This document shows positions 13,001 through 24,929 of a stretch of DNA of 64,000 nucleotides, one piece after another. Position 1 is the first letter of the stretch; every line of letters begins with the position of its first letter. Location: assembly GCF_000150275.1 (NCBI RefSeq), contig NW_002060952.1, positions 1,354,452 to 1,418,451 on the forward strand, given 5' to 3'. The DNA is from Trichoplax adhaerens (Eukaryota; Placozoa; Uniplacotomia; Trichoplacea; Trichoplacidae). The notes under the pieces were generated by a model that saw only the letters and a list, made by a program, of their open reading frames with translations, was not told where the DNA came from and made no database searches. The position numbers were made by a program, and so were the translations under genes.

Positions 13001-16000
13001 AGTTATAAAACTGTATTGATTTGTCGTATGTTATAATTCCCACACGAATGTCGGAGTCATCGGCACCATCAACACTAAATGTTATACACAGTTAAATATT
13101 AATAATTATCGGTACAATAGAATAGCAGTAATAGGAATATTAACGTAACCAACATAGCTCACAAGTGACACTTACCGAGGTAGATTATCCAAAAGGGGTA
13201 ACAATGACCTACATAATAGGTTAACCATACCAGATTGGATACTATTGTATGAAACATCGATTACAAACACATATGCAGGGGTTTCTGGAAATTTGTTATT
13301 CTAAAAGACATTTACAAGCATTAATATTAGTCTCCAGTTTTATTGCTATAGAACGTATAAAATATGGCACGGATAAATCACTTACGCGACAGTAATCTTG
13401 ATTAACAATGAATTCATAGGAAGGAAAATTCAATTCGGGTCTCATATCTTTATCAGCCCGAATACCACGATGATCAACGTTGCAAAAATATTCTTGAGGA
13501 ACTAGTAATATTATGAAAGTACTTCAGTTACCAAGAAGTTAAAGTCGTTAGTAATAGAGATTTTTAAGCAGAAACGGAGTAGCAAGTTACCGTCAGTGTG
13601 ACCATTGCAAAGATTACATAAAAATCTTTGCCCATTATTGATAAAATACATGAACGGATTCATGTATGCTCGGCACCGATTACATCTAACAGGTCCATGA
13701 GGTAAAGTATTGACGATTGGTAGCTGATGCTATTGAAATTAGTTGTTGGGTACATTATAATTAGCAGCAGTGACTACAGTCTAAAGAGACGCTCGAATGT
13801 GATAAATAGTTAGTTACCTGATCTTGAGGAGGAATTTTGTTCAGAGGTTGGATACATACAGATAGTGGAAGCTTAGTGTCTTTCATTACTCCAGAAGAAA
13901 TTGGAATGTTGTACATACTACTACGTAGAAATCGTGGACTACAATTCACTGAAATTTAAACAAAACACAGATTTTTGTTAACAGATTCGAAACAGAGGCT
14001 AGTTTATTGCAATTTCGTGTATGAGAGCAGATTTATTACTTCGCAGTGATGTACTACAAGATAGAAATCCTCTGACTTTCGAAACTACAATATATGATGC
14101 AAGGATAATAGTAGCTACGTTTTACATTAACGAACCGGCTATATTTTCATTTATTATTACATGAAAAGCTACTATAGAAAAGTCTATCAGCGACATCAAA
14201 TGATAAAATCTATCAATATAGGCGTGTATATTGCTTACCTGCTTCCTTAACTGAATAATTCATCATAACCGGAGGTGGCGAAACACCATTAACATGCGTT
14301 TGAAATTCTGTACGAGCGTTCTTCAGTTCGTCAATCTTTGAAAATTACGACAGAGTTATAATATTTCTGGGTAACTTATTAGTATAGAATTTAAAAATAG
14401 ATACACACCGGATTTGGCATAGCATCAGGATTAATTGCACTCTTTTGAGGGCCTCGCTGCTGAGGATACTGTTGTGAAGTTGGCGACGGCATGCCACGCT
14501 GGCCAAATCCTCCAGCTGGTGTTCCAGACGTCGGAGGCATTAATGGACGATTTGGTGTTTGTGACTGCATTGGTGGTGGAAAAGTAGCTAAGCCACCTTT
14601 GGATTGTTGTTGAGGTTGCGTCAGCGGTCCTTGAGGTGAAAATTGTTGCCTTTGCGATGAAGCTAATCCATGGGGTGGGGGTGGCAATTGCTGACCTTGT
14701 GGTAACGGCGGAGTTTGCTGTGATGAAGGCTGAAATTGTTGTCCTCTACCGGGAGGTAGCGTCTGCTGTCCTTGGGATGAAGGTGGAAGTTGCTGTCCTT
14801 GTGATAAGGGAGGATACTGTTGTCCCCGACCAGGAGGTAGCATCTGCTGTCCTTGAGCTGAGGGAGGATATTTTTGTCCTTTGCTTGGAGGTAGTAATGG
14901 CTGTCCTTGAGATGAAGGCGGGTATTGTTGTCCTTGTGAGGAAGATGGATACTGTTGTCCTCTGCCTGGAGGCAGTAGCTGCTCTCCTTGCGATGAAGGA
15001 GGAAATTGTTGACCTGTAGTAGGTGGCATTTGAAGTCCTTGAGATACTGGCGGAAATTGCTGCCCCGTGCTGGAAGGTGGCATTTGAAATCCTTGAGACG
15101 ATGGTGGAAATTGCTGTCCCGTGCTGGAAGGTGGCATTTGAAATCCTTGAGACGATGGTGGAAATTGCTGCCCCGTGCTGGAAGGTGGCATTTGAAGTCC
15201 TTGGGATGATGCTGGAAATTGCTGTCCCGTGCTGGAAGGTGGCATTGGAAGTCCTTGGGATGACGCTGGAAATTGCTGCCCAATGCTGGAAGGTGGCATT
15301 TGTTGACCAGGCATGGCAAACTGTCGATTGTGTGGTGGTGGCTGCTGTGCATGAGTAGCTGTCTGCTGATCTGAAACAGCAAATAGTTGCGGCGAACGAG
15401 AATCATTGGTGGATTGAGATGGCGGTAAATTATTCGGCTGCTCATTCTGGGGCTGGGTAGGAAACGGTTGTCCTTGGTTATTGAATTGAACCGGAGATAC
15501 ACTGCCAGGTGTGTTACTCTATAATGTAAATTGTAAATGATAAAAATTTATATAAATGAATGGGCAATAAATTTCAATTTCGTTGTATCATCTAAAACAA
15601 ATCTTAATATCGCCTACTGTTACAGATTATACCTGTCTTGGTGCCAGATCTTGGGATTTAGGGTACACTCTTTTCGTGCCAACAACTCCTGCACGGGTTC
15701 CCTCCTAGTATTATAGACAAATGATAATGTCTTAAAATAGGTAAATTGTACCATTTATAACGGCAATTGATCTCACTACCTGATCTTTGATGGAAATCTG
15801 ATCGATATCATGAGATAAAGAGCCAACAGATGAACTGTCATCATGATCAGTCGAACGAGGTGTTACAGAGGTACTATCCTGAATCCTTGCATCCTCATTG
15901 CTGGCTGATATCCGTTGAAAATCTTCAGCCCCACTTTGTGAAGGAGCCTGCAGACTGTTATCTAAGTTATTAAAGTAGTCGGCACCAGAAAGTTCTTGAT

Positions 16001-16493
16001 TTTTTTGCGGAGGTGCACTAGTAGCTTTTCCGGCATTAGCCTGTGGAGGCTTAAGAGGTTGCGAAGTAAAAGCATCGCTAGGACCCTGAGAAGAGAGCGG
16101 CATTCTTGGAGGTCCAGTAGGCTGATTGTGACCTGGCACGGTATGATCGAATGGAAAAGGCTGCTGCCCACTAGGGTTATGCTGATAACCACTGGAATTA
16201 CTTTTCGGATGGTTACCAGATGTAGGTGGCATCATATTTGCAGGAAAGCGTGGAAAATTACCTGGTGGATGTCCTTGCCTAACTGGTGGTGCTTGACTTA
16301 GTGGGTTAACTCCAATAGGTTGATTTGGACGAACTTGAGCACTTCCATGCGGAGGCATAGGAGGTCTAGCATAGCCCATCTGATTATCTGGTACGGCGTT
16401 TCCACCTCCAGAAGGCGGTCTTGCGAATGATCCTGTCGGCGGTGGCGCGAAGGTTAACGGTTGGCCGGCTCTAAGAGGCTGTTGTGGATTCAT
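10093..16493 (-). CDS. SEC24C/D-like: COPII coat cargo-binding subunit SEC24, C/D subgroup
   Basis: The SEC24 subunit of COPII binds ER export cargo together with SEC23. Exons, 5' to 3' on the minus strand: 16493-15780, 15704-15633, 15518-14409, 14335-14239, 13948-13818, 13723-13591, 13501-13386, 13300-13176, 13074-12996, 12925-12813, 12725-12632, 12557-12441, 12363-12193, 12114-12018, 11943-11861, 11771-11709, 11554-11416, 11305-11187, 11100-11028, 10958-10855, 10783-10696, 10623-10517, 10437-10348, 10230-10093. All are in phase, giving 1,390 residues against about 1,094 in human SEC24C. Residues 1-632 are Pro/Gln/Ser/Gly-rich. A CNRC...CNLC zinc finger (Cys722, 725, 744, 747) opens the folded part. 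The trunk follows ([10 protein letters not shown] at about 800), then the beta-sandwich (KYSHFK to GVDLFLFPN), helical domain ([11 protein letters not shown]) and gelsolin-like end (LFLWIG). Intron 14 uses a GC-AG pair at 12017-12016. The extra length comes mainly from the repetitive third exon. Confidence 0.95.
14409..15518 (-). repeat. Coding tandem repeat in SEC24 exon 3
   Basis: This 1,110-bp exon encodes about 370 residues dominated by units of 18 residues (54 bp), QQFPPSSQG plus FQMPPSSTG in the clearest copies at about 15040-15320. It then degenerates to shorter GQQ-x-PPSS/PPG units at about 14640-15000. The repeat is so regular that other frames stay open on both strands (for example + 14636-15019 and - 14663-15502); these are shadows. 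It lies in the disordered N-terminal half before the zinc finger. Confidence 0.9.
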
Positions 16494-17699
16494 ACTTTCT
16501 CGATTTCAATTTAATTTTTATAAACTGGGTACCTGTAAGTGGATCAACATATTAAAATAAATAGTTTTTAACTGTCATCGTTGAAAAGAAGACGGTAAAT
16601 ATCGCTAATTCCATCAGTGTGCTAATACAGTAGTGGTTATTAATTACATTTATTACAGAATCAAACCTATCTTATAGATTGTGCAGCATAATGTGTAGAG
16701 TGATACAGACTCATACAGTGCATATCAGAATAATTCATGTGTTTAAATCGTTCACGTTCACTGTTATTCCATATTTTAGCTTTGGAATATTCCGATATCT
16801 ACAGTGTGTATCAATTAGCTAGTTTTTATGTTGTAAACCAATTGGTATAAACTAATCAAATAGATGATCGCTTCAATTAACGCCTTTCCCATAAATTAAA
16901 TATAGTGCTGTACTATTATGTGTATCAATTCCAAAACGTATAATTACTTGATATAAACTACCGTACGTTTACATCGCATACATCTTTTGACAAAAATCTT
17001 TCGTCAATTGTGTATCTTGTATGCTTAAGTCGTCCGGTTAATCCGCTATGCTCTAAAATTTCAATAGTGATAACATCACATTGTTAGCTAGGGCTAAACA
17101 TCAATTTATTCATACGCTGGTACTTTGGCTTGGCAGGGACTAGGGAGAGATCATGCTACATCAGAAGTAACTGTCGATATGATAATGTAATCTATTACAT
17201 CATTTCATTTTTCAGAGATATACTGACTAGTACATCGCATTATTTCAATACGGTATACTGTACTCTAAAGTTAGAAAAGTATCAAAAGTTCAAAGCTATA
17301 CTAGACGACCGATCAACAATCTTGATTGGAACTTTGATTTTTTTGCAATGGTTGCTAGATCTTATGTTAAGATCGACTGTGAACGATAGGAGACCATGAA
17401 AGCCGTTGCCAATATAATTTTACAGCATGAGCACATCAATCTAGACTATTTCAAGTGAGTATAAAATATGACTGAAAAGTTCAGAAATGTCAAGGCATAC
17501 AAGCGGTCCATAACTTGAGAGAACTGACTGTCAAAATTGATGGGACTACTGTACCCTTTATCACAGTGGAAGGAAATCGTTGTAGCGTAGGGTAAAGTAC
17601 AATTTAAAGTACAACAGAAGAACACATGTACTGTACTATATAGTAGAAATGAATGGTTATAATAATAATACTGAATTTTTATCGCCATTTATTAAGGTT

Positions 17700-17885
17700 G
17701 AGTAGAGTACGTACTGGACGGGACTGACATACTTAACTATACTGTACAGTGTACAAGTACTACAATACAGTACGTAGTATGACTTCAAGGTTCGGATTAT
17801 AAACTGTTCTGACTGTCCCGTACAGTGTACAGTACATTGGCACTACAGTACATACAGTACGGCGTACAGTAGAGTACTGCGCAGA
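17700..17885. repeat. ACWGT pentamer array
   Basis: Scattered and tandem ACAGT/ACTGT/GTAC units, for example around 17745-17775 and 17815-17880. It lies about 1.2 kb upstream of the SEC24 start and is interrupted by unique sequence. Confidence 0.75.
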
Positions 17886-19189
17886 AACTTGAGAATGCAA
17901 TGTGTTGGAGACAGTGCGTCTACATGGTAAAGTAGGTAGAAGTTTTTTTGACTCTCCAGTATCCGGTCTTGACGCTGCTAAGAGACATTCTACTACACTC
18001 CAATCGTTTATGTTCAATGATTTGGAAGTCAAGTACTACGCGCTACGTGGACAATGTTGCAAAGAAATTTTGTCATGTCGTTGTGCCTTTTTACTATAAG
18101 TATTTGCCCGCAACAGCGTTTATCGAATTAGCGATGCGGCATCATCAATTCTTACTAATGTTACAACATTTTCAATAACAATTTCAAGTTTTCAATGTAG
18201 TTAGGGTTGCCAGCCACTACTTTTCTGGTATCATTTATTATTATAGCATGTATTGCATGCCTTTACCACCAGGGCGCTACAATAAGTCGATTTCAACTTG
18301 TGCATGCAGTACCGTAAAGTGTACAGTAAAATGGCATTTGTGGTGAGCATATTCAAAGATTTTAGCTTCAAGTAAGTATACAGTAGTGCTGACTTAAAGT
18401 GTCATCAATAAATGAAGGAGAAAAGGATGTCACTACAAATAAACTATTGCTATAAGCAATATCGTAACGAAGTAATGTGCTAGCCACTGGGTCTCTTAGT
18501 GTCAACGAAATGTTTTTTATACGGGTTTAATGGTTGCAGGCCAATTTTATGCTACAGCATTTGTGGATATTATTACAGCACTGTCCACCACATATACCTT
18601 AACTAAAAGGAAATTATAGAAGATCAAGTAATCACTGAGGGGTTGGTAAACGTTAAGACTATGATCAAAGTATTGGAATACCACTATCACAATATTCATG
18701 TCTATCTAGATCATGTACAGTATAACATTTTATACAGCAGCAGTAATTCATATCATTGAGAGCGTCAAAGACAAGTAAAAGCGTGGCAATTTTTCTACAG
18801 ATCCCCAACGTTGTTTGCCAACATGATGAGTATATCAATACTAAAGAGTAAAGCTATCAGAAATGCTCCCTTTTCTCCATTCAATTTACACTAACAAAGA
18901 TGAAACTGCTGCCTCCATTAATGAATTGATTGGATTGAATTAAGTGACATCTACAGTCATTTTAAAATCAATCAGTCGCTATTTTGAAGTCTTACCAATT
19001 TACGAACGCTAACAACACCAACGAACCACCTAATTAGTTCCAATAGGTTTAAGGAATTGCAAACAGATAACTATATCTAGTCGTTTTTGTAAATGTCGAA
19101 ATATATACCATGTACTCGGCTACAACCAGACTAACACTATGCCCACAAGTAGCCCTACAACAAGGGAAAGGCTTTCAAATCGGGAAAAA

Positions 19190-19945
19190 TGGAGACAGTC
19201 CAGTTTTGACTTGCACACTACAGTACAAGTTGGAACTGCAAAGGCTTGTTGTCCATTGCAGTCCACAGTACAGTACGTACAGTACAGTACATACTGTACA
19301 GTACAGTGCAGTATTGACGGGACTTTTTCTTGTGTTGTTACCTGTTAGCTCGTACCGTACTGTAAACTGTGTACTGTACAGTGTAGAGTACACAGTACTG
19401 TACTGTTTTCGAGCATCCGATCAGTTTCAATCTTTTTACATTACAGTACTGTACTGCATTGACTTAACCTGAACCAACTTTTACGGTACTGTACAGTACA
19501 GTACTGTAAGACGTGTAAGTGTACATGTACAGTACTGTACTGTAGATTTCAAACTTTAACAGTACAGTACAGTACAGTACTGTACAGTAAGTCCCTAGTA
19601 CTGTAAAGTATGTACTGTACACTGTACAGTACACTTTTGTACTGTTCGTTCTCTAGTGTACACTGGACCCAGTACACTTTTGTACAGTACTGTATAGCTT
19701 CTTTATTAGTGTACAACATCGTATGGCACTGTATGAGCGGAGCAATAACAGTACTGACTGCGCTGTACTGTTGTGTTCTATTAGCTGCACTGTACTGTGT
19801 ACACGTGGACATTTTCTGTTTTCCATTTGGTGTAACAGCAATGATGACAGTACGGTACTATACTGTACAGTGTACAGTGTATAGTACTGTACTGTACACT
19901 GTACGTACTGTAGTCTCTGGCAGTAGCACGGTACAGTACTCTATA
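19190..19945. repeat. Dense ACWGT pentamer array
   Basis: The densest array in the window. Runs such as those at 19262-19305, 19480-19510 and 19558-19590 are pure 5-base periods in which the middle base is either A or T. ACAGT and ACTGT are reverse complements, so the array is nearly strand-symmetric and full of palindromes (GTAC, TGTACA, CTGTACAG). Confidence 0.9.
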
Positions 19946-20359
19946 TGCTGTCTTCAGTAGCTTACTAGAAAGTAGAATTCGATGAAACACCATTTTCCAA
20001 CTGCAAATGTGATTTGAAAATTAAATAAAAAACAAAAACAAAACAATACTGACACTGAAGGCGTTTGTAAATAAGAGTGTAGAGTACCGTGCAGCACACA
20101 CATGTCGAAGTCCGAATGCACTTGATCTTGGAGATTTTTCGATCATTGGCTAATTAGTTGAATCCAGTTGATTGCGAATATTGACATGCTGTACTGGTTG
20201 GTTTGTTAATAATAATCATAATTATGATGAACTCATACATAGTCCACCATTGCAAAACGCACTATAATATAACGTTTGGAAATGGAAGTTTTTATACCGT
20301 AACAGAAGACAGAAGTAGAATCAAGCGATCTGAAATTGGATCGTGGAACATGACGCCTG

Positions 20360-21115
20360 AACTTGACTCAACGTACAGTCGTACACTATATGGTACCGTA
20401 CTGGACGTGCCAGCTTGGACTGACATCGAATCCTGTAGCAAGTAGCTATACTGTACTTACTGTACTGTATCTGGAAAGTCTCAGTCAACAACAACTCAGA
20501 CTGCTTCTAGAGGGTCTCTACTGTTGTAGACAGCAGAGTACAGTTACAGTATGTGTATATCGTACTGTACAGCACAGTAGATTCTACTGAAGTCCATGGT
20601 ACAGATTTTCAAAACAAATCAATCAATACCTAATGAGCTGTAAAGTAAATGATCATTTGGAGGGTATAATGCAGCCCAGTATGACGACAGGAAGTCCTCG
20701 ATGAATGATTGTGAGCCTACAGTATGACTGCATTGACAACGACCATTAACTGTACACTGTACACTGTACAAGTGTACAGTACAGTACAGTCTGTACTACA
20801 CAGTACACTGTACTGTACTGTACAGTATACAGTACTGTACAGGATACAGTACAGCACAGTAGATTCTACTGAAGTCCATGGTACAGATTTTCAAAATAAA
20901 TCTATCAATACCTAATGAGCTGTAAAGTAAATGATCATTTGGAGGGTATACATAGTGCAGTCCAGTATGACGACAGGAAGTTCTCGATGAATGATTATGA
21001 GCCTACAGTATGACTGCATTGACAACGATCATTAACTGTACTCTACAGTACTGTACACAGTAGAAAGCAGTACTGACTAAGACCTGACGTACAGTACTGT
21101 ACTGTACTGTACAAT
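20360..21115. repeat. ACWGT array with an embedded 281-bp-period duplication
   Basis: Pentamer runs at about 20380-20480, 20755-20850 and 21040-21112 alternate with a roughly 185-bp unique segment present twice, at about 20570-20755 and 20851-21040. Both copies start AGCACAGTAGATTCTACT and end near CATTAACTGTAC. Copies differ by a few substitutions and a small indel. The block ends about 360 bp upstream of the glycosyltransferase ATG. Confidence 0.85.
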
Positions 21116-21472
21116 TAACATGCGATGATTTCATTGGATTGGATTTTTTTTATTTTTAGTGCATGTGGTCATGCAACAAATAGTTGATAACTGTACGTTA
21201 CGCTATTACGGTACAGTTGGAGTGAATACAGTAATAAATGCACTAATCAACACGTTATCACTGGAAGTAGGAGTACTAGTACGGCGCCAGTAGAGAAGTA
21301 ACCGCACTATTGGCGAGGTGGGGGAGGCAGCAAAAGTAAAAGTGGCCTTTCGTTATCCAATTATTGTGTGTGGCGTTGAGTTTAAAGTGAACTTTGCAGC
21401 AATCCAAGATTCAATTACTCTTTTCAATCGTCGCTTTTCCAATATGTTAACACATGTATAGCAGCGATACCA

Positions 21473-23461
21473 ATGGGTCGACGATGGCGGCGTAAATTCT
21501 TTCGGGTATGGATTGTGTTCATTTTTGGTATCATTAGCTATCTATTAATATCCTCTTGGAAAGAGGATGAAGTTGCATCTGTACATGGCTTGCACAAAAT
21601 TAGGATTTTAAGGCGATTGAATTCTATAGCAACCAATCCCCATTCCACCAGAAAATCCAGTCGTCAAAGTAGTCCTCTCATATGGTATGCATGGACTGAA
21701 CCGCCAGTGTGTGGTAATAGCATCGATGTTCTTCGATCACATTCGCAATTCCCCTTAGTGCCTACATTCTCCAATAAGATTAACAATCTAGCTGTTGTCA
21801 ATTCCCAAGATGATAATTTTGGCCAACGTATTGTTGGTCTCATAAAACCACCATTAGATGGCTATTACCAATTTGCTATCGAATCGATTGGTTCATCAGA
21901 ACTGTGGTTAGGCGAAGATGAAAAAAAAGCAACATTGATAGCCAACATTGCAAGCAATTCTTGTTGTAAAAACAAACATTGGTGGAGATCGCTCCCATGG
22001 ACAGCGCCAAACACCCAAAGCCGTCCTGTATCATCATCCATTTACTTGATGAAAAGTCGTAAATACTACATAGAAGTATTGCATGTCAGTGGATCTAAAA
22101 TTGGCACTTCTGTTAAAGTTGGATGGCGATTACCAAATCATGAAAAGAGCTCTTCATTTTATGTCATCACCCATCACTTTTTGTATCCATATCATGCCAA
22201 CGTCAGCAGTAGCAACAGCATTAGAACGAATCAGCCATTACAGAGTGATCACCACCACCAGTTCGTGGTGATGAAGCCTATCCACGATTTACGATCTGAT
22301 TTCTACAAGTACAATAATTTAGACTTTTCCTATGTTACTAAAGCAATATCAAATTGTTCGTATTCTCCTAGTTACCTGTTACACAGCAAGGTTGGCTACT
22401 ATGGCTCAGTATTTCACGTCCGTCAAATATCGGTCTATCCGGATGATCAGACAGCGTTATATAACGGGCGAGACTTTGTACGTGGCAATGATTTACTGGA
22501 TAAATCGATAGCAATGCTTATAGTGAAAAAGTTCATGAAAGCTATCAACAGTAAGTTGCCCGACCCCTTTATACTACACAATGTGGTAAGCGTTGAGCGT
22601 AATCACGACAGTAGAAACGGTGATCGGTACTTCCTCAATTTATTGCTTCGAAAATCAAATCATTCGCCTCTATATCGTGTATCGACTTATGTCTATCAAC
22701 CAATTGGCCAACATGTATTGTGTTTGCCTGGTGGACTGCGATGGAAGAATCATGTTCACGTAACGGTTATAATATCGGTGAAGAATCAAGGTTACTGGCT
22801 TAAGAAATTCATAGAGAACATGTCTAAGTTGTACGTCACTACGAAAGATCCAAATTTTAGTGTTGTTATTGTTGATTTCAATAGTACTGACATCGATATC
22901 GATGGTCTATTAAAGAGAAGCTCTTTGAAGCGATATAAGATCATCCGAAAGGTAGGACATTTTTCAAGAGCTTTGGGTTTGCAAATGGGAGCAGATTCTG
23001 TAACTAACAGACATTCGATCGTTCTCTTAATGGATTTACATTTATCAATTCCAAACAATTTCATTGACAATGTCCGACGTAGAACAGTCGAACGACGTAC
23101 AACTTTTGTGCCCTATTTTTTAAGATTAAACTGTAATTACAGTCCAAGCCGACCTAATGGATACTGGGAAGATCAATCTTATGGAATTGTAGGAATCTAT
23201 AAGTCGGATTTTGATCGTATTGGTGGCATGAACACCAAAATTTACAAGTATAAATGGGGAGGTGAGGATTGGGAACTACTAAGCAGGATTCTTAGTCATG
23301 GCCTTGAAGTAGAAAGATTTCGATATCCTCAGTTTTTCCATTATTTCCACAGACGTCGTGGAACCTTTTACAAAGGCACAGTACACGATCGTGGAACCGT
23401 CTTATACTATTTAAATATAATATGGCAAAAATTTATTTTCCGACGATATGGAAAAGAGTAG
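21473..23461 (+). CDS. B4GALNT3/4-like: PA14-containing beta-1,4-N-acetylgalactosaminyltransferase, B4GALNT3/4 type
   Basis: Predicted Golgi type II membrane enzyme that adds beta1,4-GalNAc to terminal GlcNAc of glycoproteins (family knowledge). It is a single uninterrupted frame of 662 residues, the only intronless gene here. A basic start is followed by a membrane anchor at about residues 8-29. Residues about 68-235 resemble the PA14 domain of B4GALNT3/4 (GLIKPPLDGYYQFAIES, SELWLG, RKYYIEV). The catalytic chondroitin-GalNAcT (GT7-like) domain runs from about 427 to 655. It has MDLH at 520-523 in the metal-binding position (B4GALNT3/4 have CDLH), YGIVGIYKSDFDRIGGMNT, and WGGEDWELL starting at 595. 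It is shorter than the roughly 1,000-residue human proteins because the region between PA14 and catalytic domain is reduced. The ATG at 21473 directly precedes the anchor. An AATAAA at about 24251 could end the transcript. The absence of introns may mean a retrocopy, but the frame is intact and the motifs are complete. Confidence 0.9.
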   Translation: MGRRWRRKFFRVWIVFIFGIISYLLISSWKEDEVASVHGLHKIRILRRLNSIATNPHSTRKSSRQSSPLIWYAWTEPPVCGNSIDVLRSHSQFPLVPTFSNKINNLAVVNSQDDNFGQRIVGLIKPPLDGYYQFAIESIGSSELWLGEDEKKATLIANIASNSCCKNKHWWRSLPWTAPNTQSRPVSSSIYLMKSRKYYIEVLHVSGSKIGTSVKVGWRLPNHEKSSSFYVITHHFLYPYHANVSSSNSIRTNQPLQSDHHHQFVVMKPIHDLRSDFYKYNNLDFSYVTKAISNCSYSPSYLLHSKVGYYGSVFHVRQISVYPDDQTALYNGRDFVRGNDLLDKSIAMLIVKKFMKAINSKLPDPFILHNVVSVERNHDSRNGDRYFLNLLLRKSNHSPLYRVSTYVYQPIGQHVLCLPGGLRWKNHVHVTVIISVKNQGYWLKKFIENMSKLYVTTKDPNFSVVIVDFNSTDIDIDGLLKRSSLKRYKIIRKVGHFSRALGLQMGADSVTNRHSIVLLMDLHLSIPNNFIDNVRRRTVERRTTFVPYFLRLNCNYSPSRPNGYWEDQSYGIVGIYKSDFDRIGGMNTKIYKYKWGGEDWELLSRILSHGLEVERFRYPQFFHYFHRRRGTFYKGTVHDRGTVLYYLNIIWQKFIFRRYGKE

Positions 23462-23720
23462 TATTAACATAGAAACATGAATAATATAATTTATTGAAAT
23501 CTAATCTATTCATAAGAGTACATATAATTTGTGTTTAGTGTAACTGATATTTTGAAAGCACTCAACTCGCAACTATCAGACATTGTGATTTTTATCCATG
23601 ACCATCTTGGCAATTTAAAGGCAATGGTATGTCCTGCGGATATGATTGCAACGCTATTAGTAATACAAATGTATATGCATTACCTGCGCAAATGATATAA
23701 TTAGAAGGTAATGCCCTACA

Positions 23721-23960
23721 ATATTTTCAATATGCGAACTTTGTTATTTATAAAATGTACTTCCGTCTTGCCTTTATGGTAGATAAGAAAATACTACCTG
23801 CGTATTTAATGGCCTTGCACTGAGTTATTCTTGATACTCTACTATATTTTTAATATACGATCTTTCTTATTTATAAAATGTACTGCCGTCTTGCCTTTAT
23901 GGTAGATAAGAAAATGCTACCTGCATATTGAATGGCCTTGCACTGAGTTATTCTTGATAC
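23721..23960. repeat. Two-copy tandem duplication, period about 121 bp
   Basis: The segment with TTATTTATAAAATGTACT, GTCTTGCCTTTATGGTAG and ATGGCCTTGCACTGAG appears once from about 23721 and again from about 23843, with high identity. It is non-coding and lies 260 bp past the glycosyltransferase stop, probably in its 3' UTR. Confidence 0.85.
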
Positions 23961-24364
23961 TTTAAGATTGGTTAAGCTAACAGTTACGGAAGAAATTGCA
24001 GATGTTTTTGTAAAATATTTTGTAATAATTGCTACTTTATACGGGTTATTATCATCGGTTTTACGTAATATGGTATTCCGATGGTCACTTTAAAATATGC
24101 TGTAAGTTTTTGGACAACTATATATGTATATATATACACTATACTGTACAGTGTATTGAAGCATTGCTGGTGATGCGATTTTTTAATCTCGAAAACAGCC
24201 AATTGCTGTCTAATACTGACATCCTCAGTTAATTTGTAAACTATTTACTCGCAATAAAAGTTTGATTCTGTGCAATACCAGTGTGGTAAAGTTTTGATTG
24301 GTTATTAGCTTAGCATAAGCATTGGTAGTCTATCCCGTCATCAAATTCCCAGGGCTACTGTTTA

Positions 24365-24419
24365 TTTTATCAAGGACTACTAGAAAGAAACCTAGGCTTT
24401 CTAGTAGCCCTTGATTTTA
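24365..24419. repeat. Foldback hairpin with 23-bp arms
   Basis: The left arm at 24365-24387 and right arm at 24397-24419 are near-perfect inverted repeats around a 9-base spacer (AAACCTAGG). The arms carry the core ACTACTAGAAAG and its complement. A related hairpin lies at 28017-28065, which suggests a small dispersed foldback family. Confidence 0.8.
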
Positions 24420-24929
24420 CCCAGAGAATTGACATTCTGTCTCTGGCTAGTTGACAGTGCTTTTAGCCCTAACTACGGAGCCCCGGGAAATTTAATCTAA
24501 ATCCGTAAAGCATTCTTCAGTGAACCATTTTAACTATATGTTATCAGGAACTAGCAAACCGTACATGGTCACGTAACCACTTTATATAATCGGAAAATAA
24601 TTGGTTTTGTTATACTTATAACAACAGTAGTTAGTTTTAAAAAGTAAGCTGGCGGTAGTACTCGTACTGTAATCCACACTTTATATATTCAAAGGCTTCC
24701 TCTACAATAGAACTTTATAATTTCAAGAGAAGTGCAGGTACAATTATTATAACTTTATATTTTTTTAATCCTGAAGTGAAGTCTCTTACTCATTGATAGC
24801 CTAAGTTTTGATCTGCTTTTTCTAGAAATTACTCTATTAGAATTATTTAAAGAGGGTTTATTAGGACTAGGTAGAAATTGCTATCTTCATTGATAATGCT
24901 TCGCCGGGGTGATAGCAAATGTTGCTTCT

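Larger units (their letters stand above)
16494..21472. other. Divergent intergenic spacer rich in ACWGT pentamer arrays
   Basis: A 5-kb spacer between the divergent SEC24 and glycosyltransferase starts. Roughly 16494-17640 and 18050-19080 are ordinary AT-rich sequence with no supportable gene. The rest carries dense ACAGT/ACTGT arrays (about 17700-17885, 19190-19945, 20360-21115) and a 281-bp-period duplication. Open frames here translate to Tyr/Ser/Thr/Val/Gln-rich strings that only reflect the pentamer. Confidence 0.7.

Noticed and set aside
14636-15358. Plus-strand frames over SEC24 exon 3 (14636-15019, 15006-15209, 15023-15358)
   Set aside because: They are antisense or out-of-frame readings of the 54-bp coding repeat. 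The minus-strand frame fits the SEC24 model in phase on both sides.
19110-19960. Overlapping open frames on both strands (for example 19110-19472, 19549-19812, 19610-19960)
   Set aside because: They translate to Tyr/Ser/Thr/Val/Gln/Cys strings dictated by the ACWGT pentamer. A 5-base period without common stops opens all frames on both strands.
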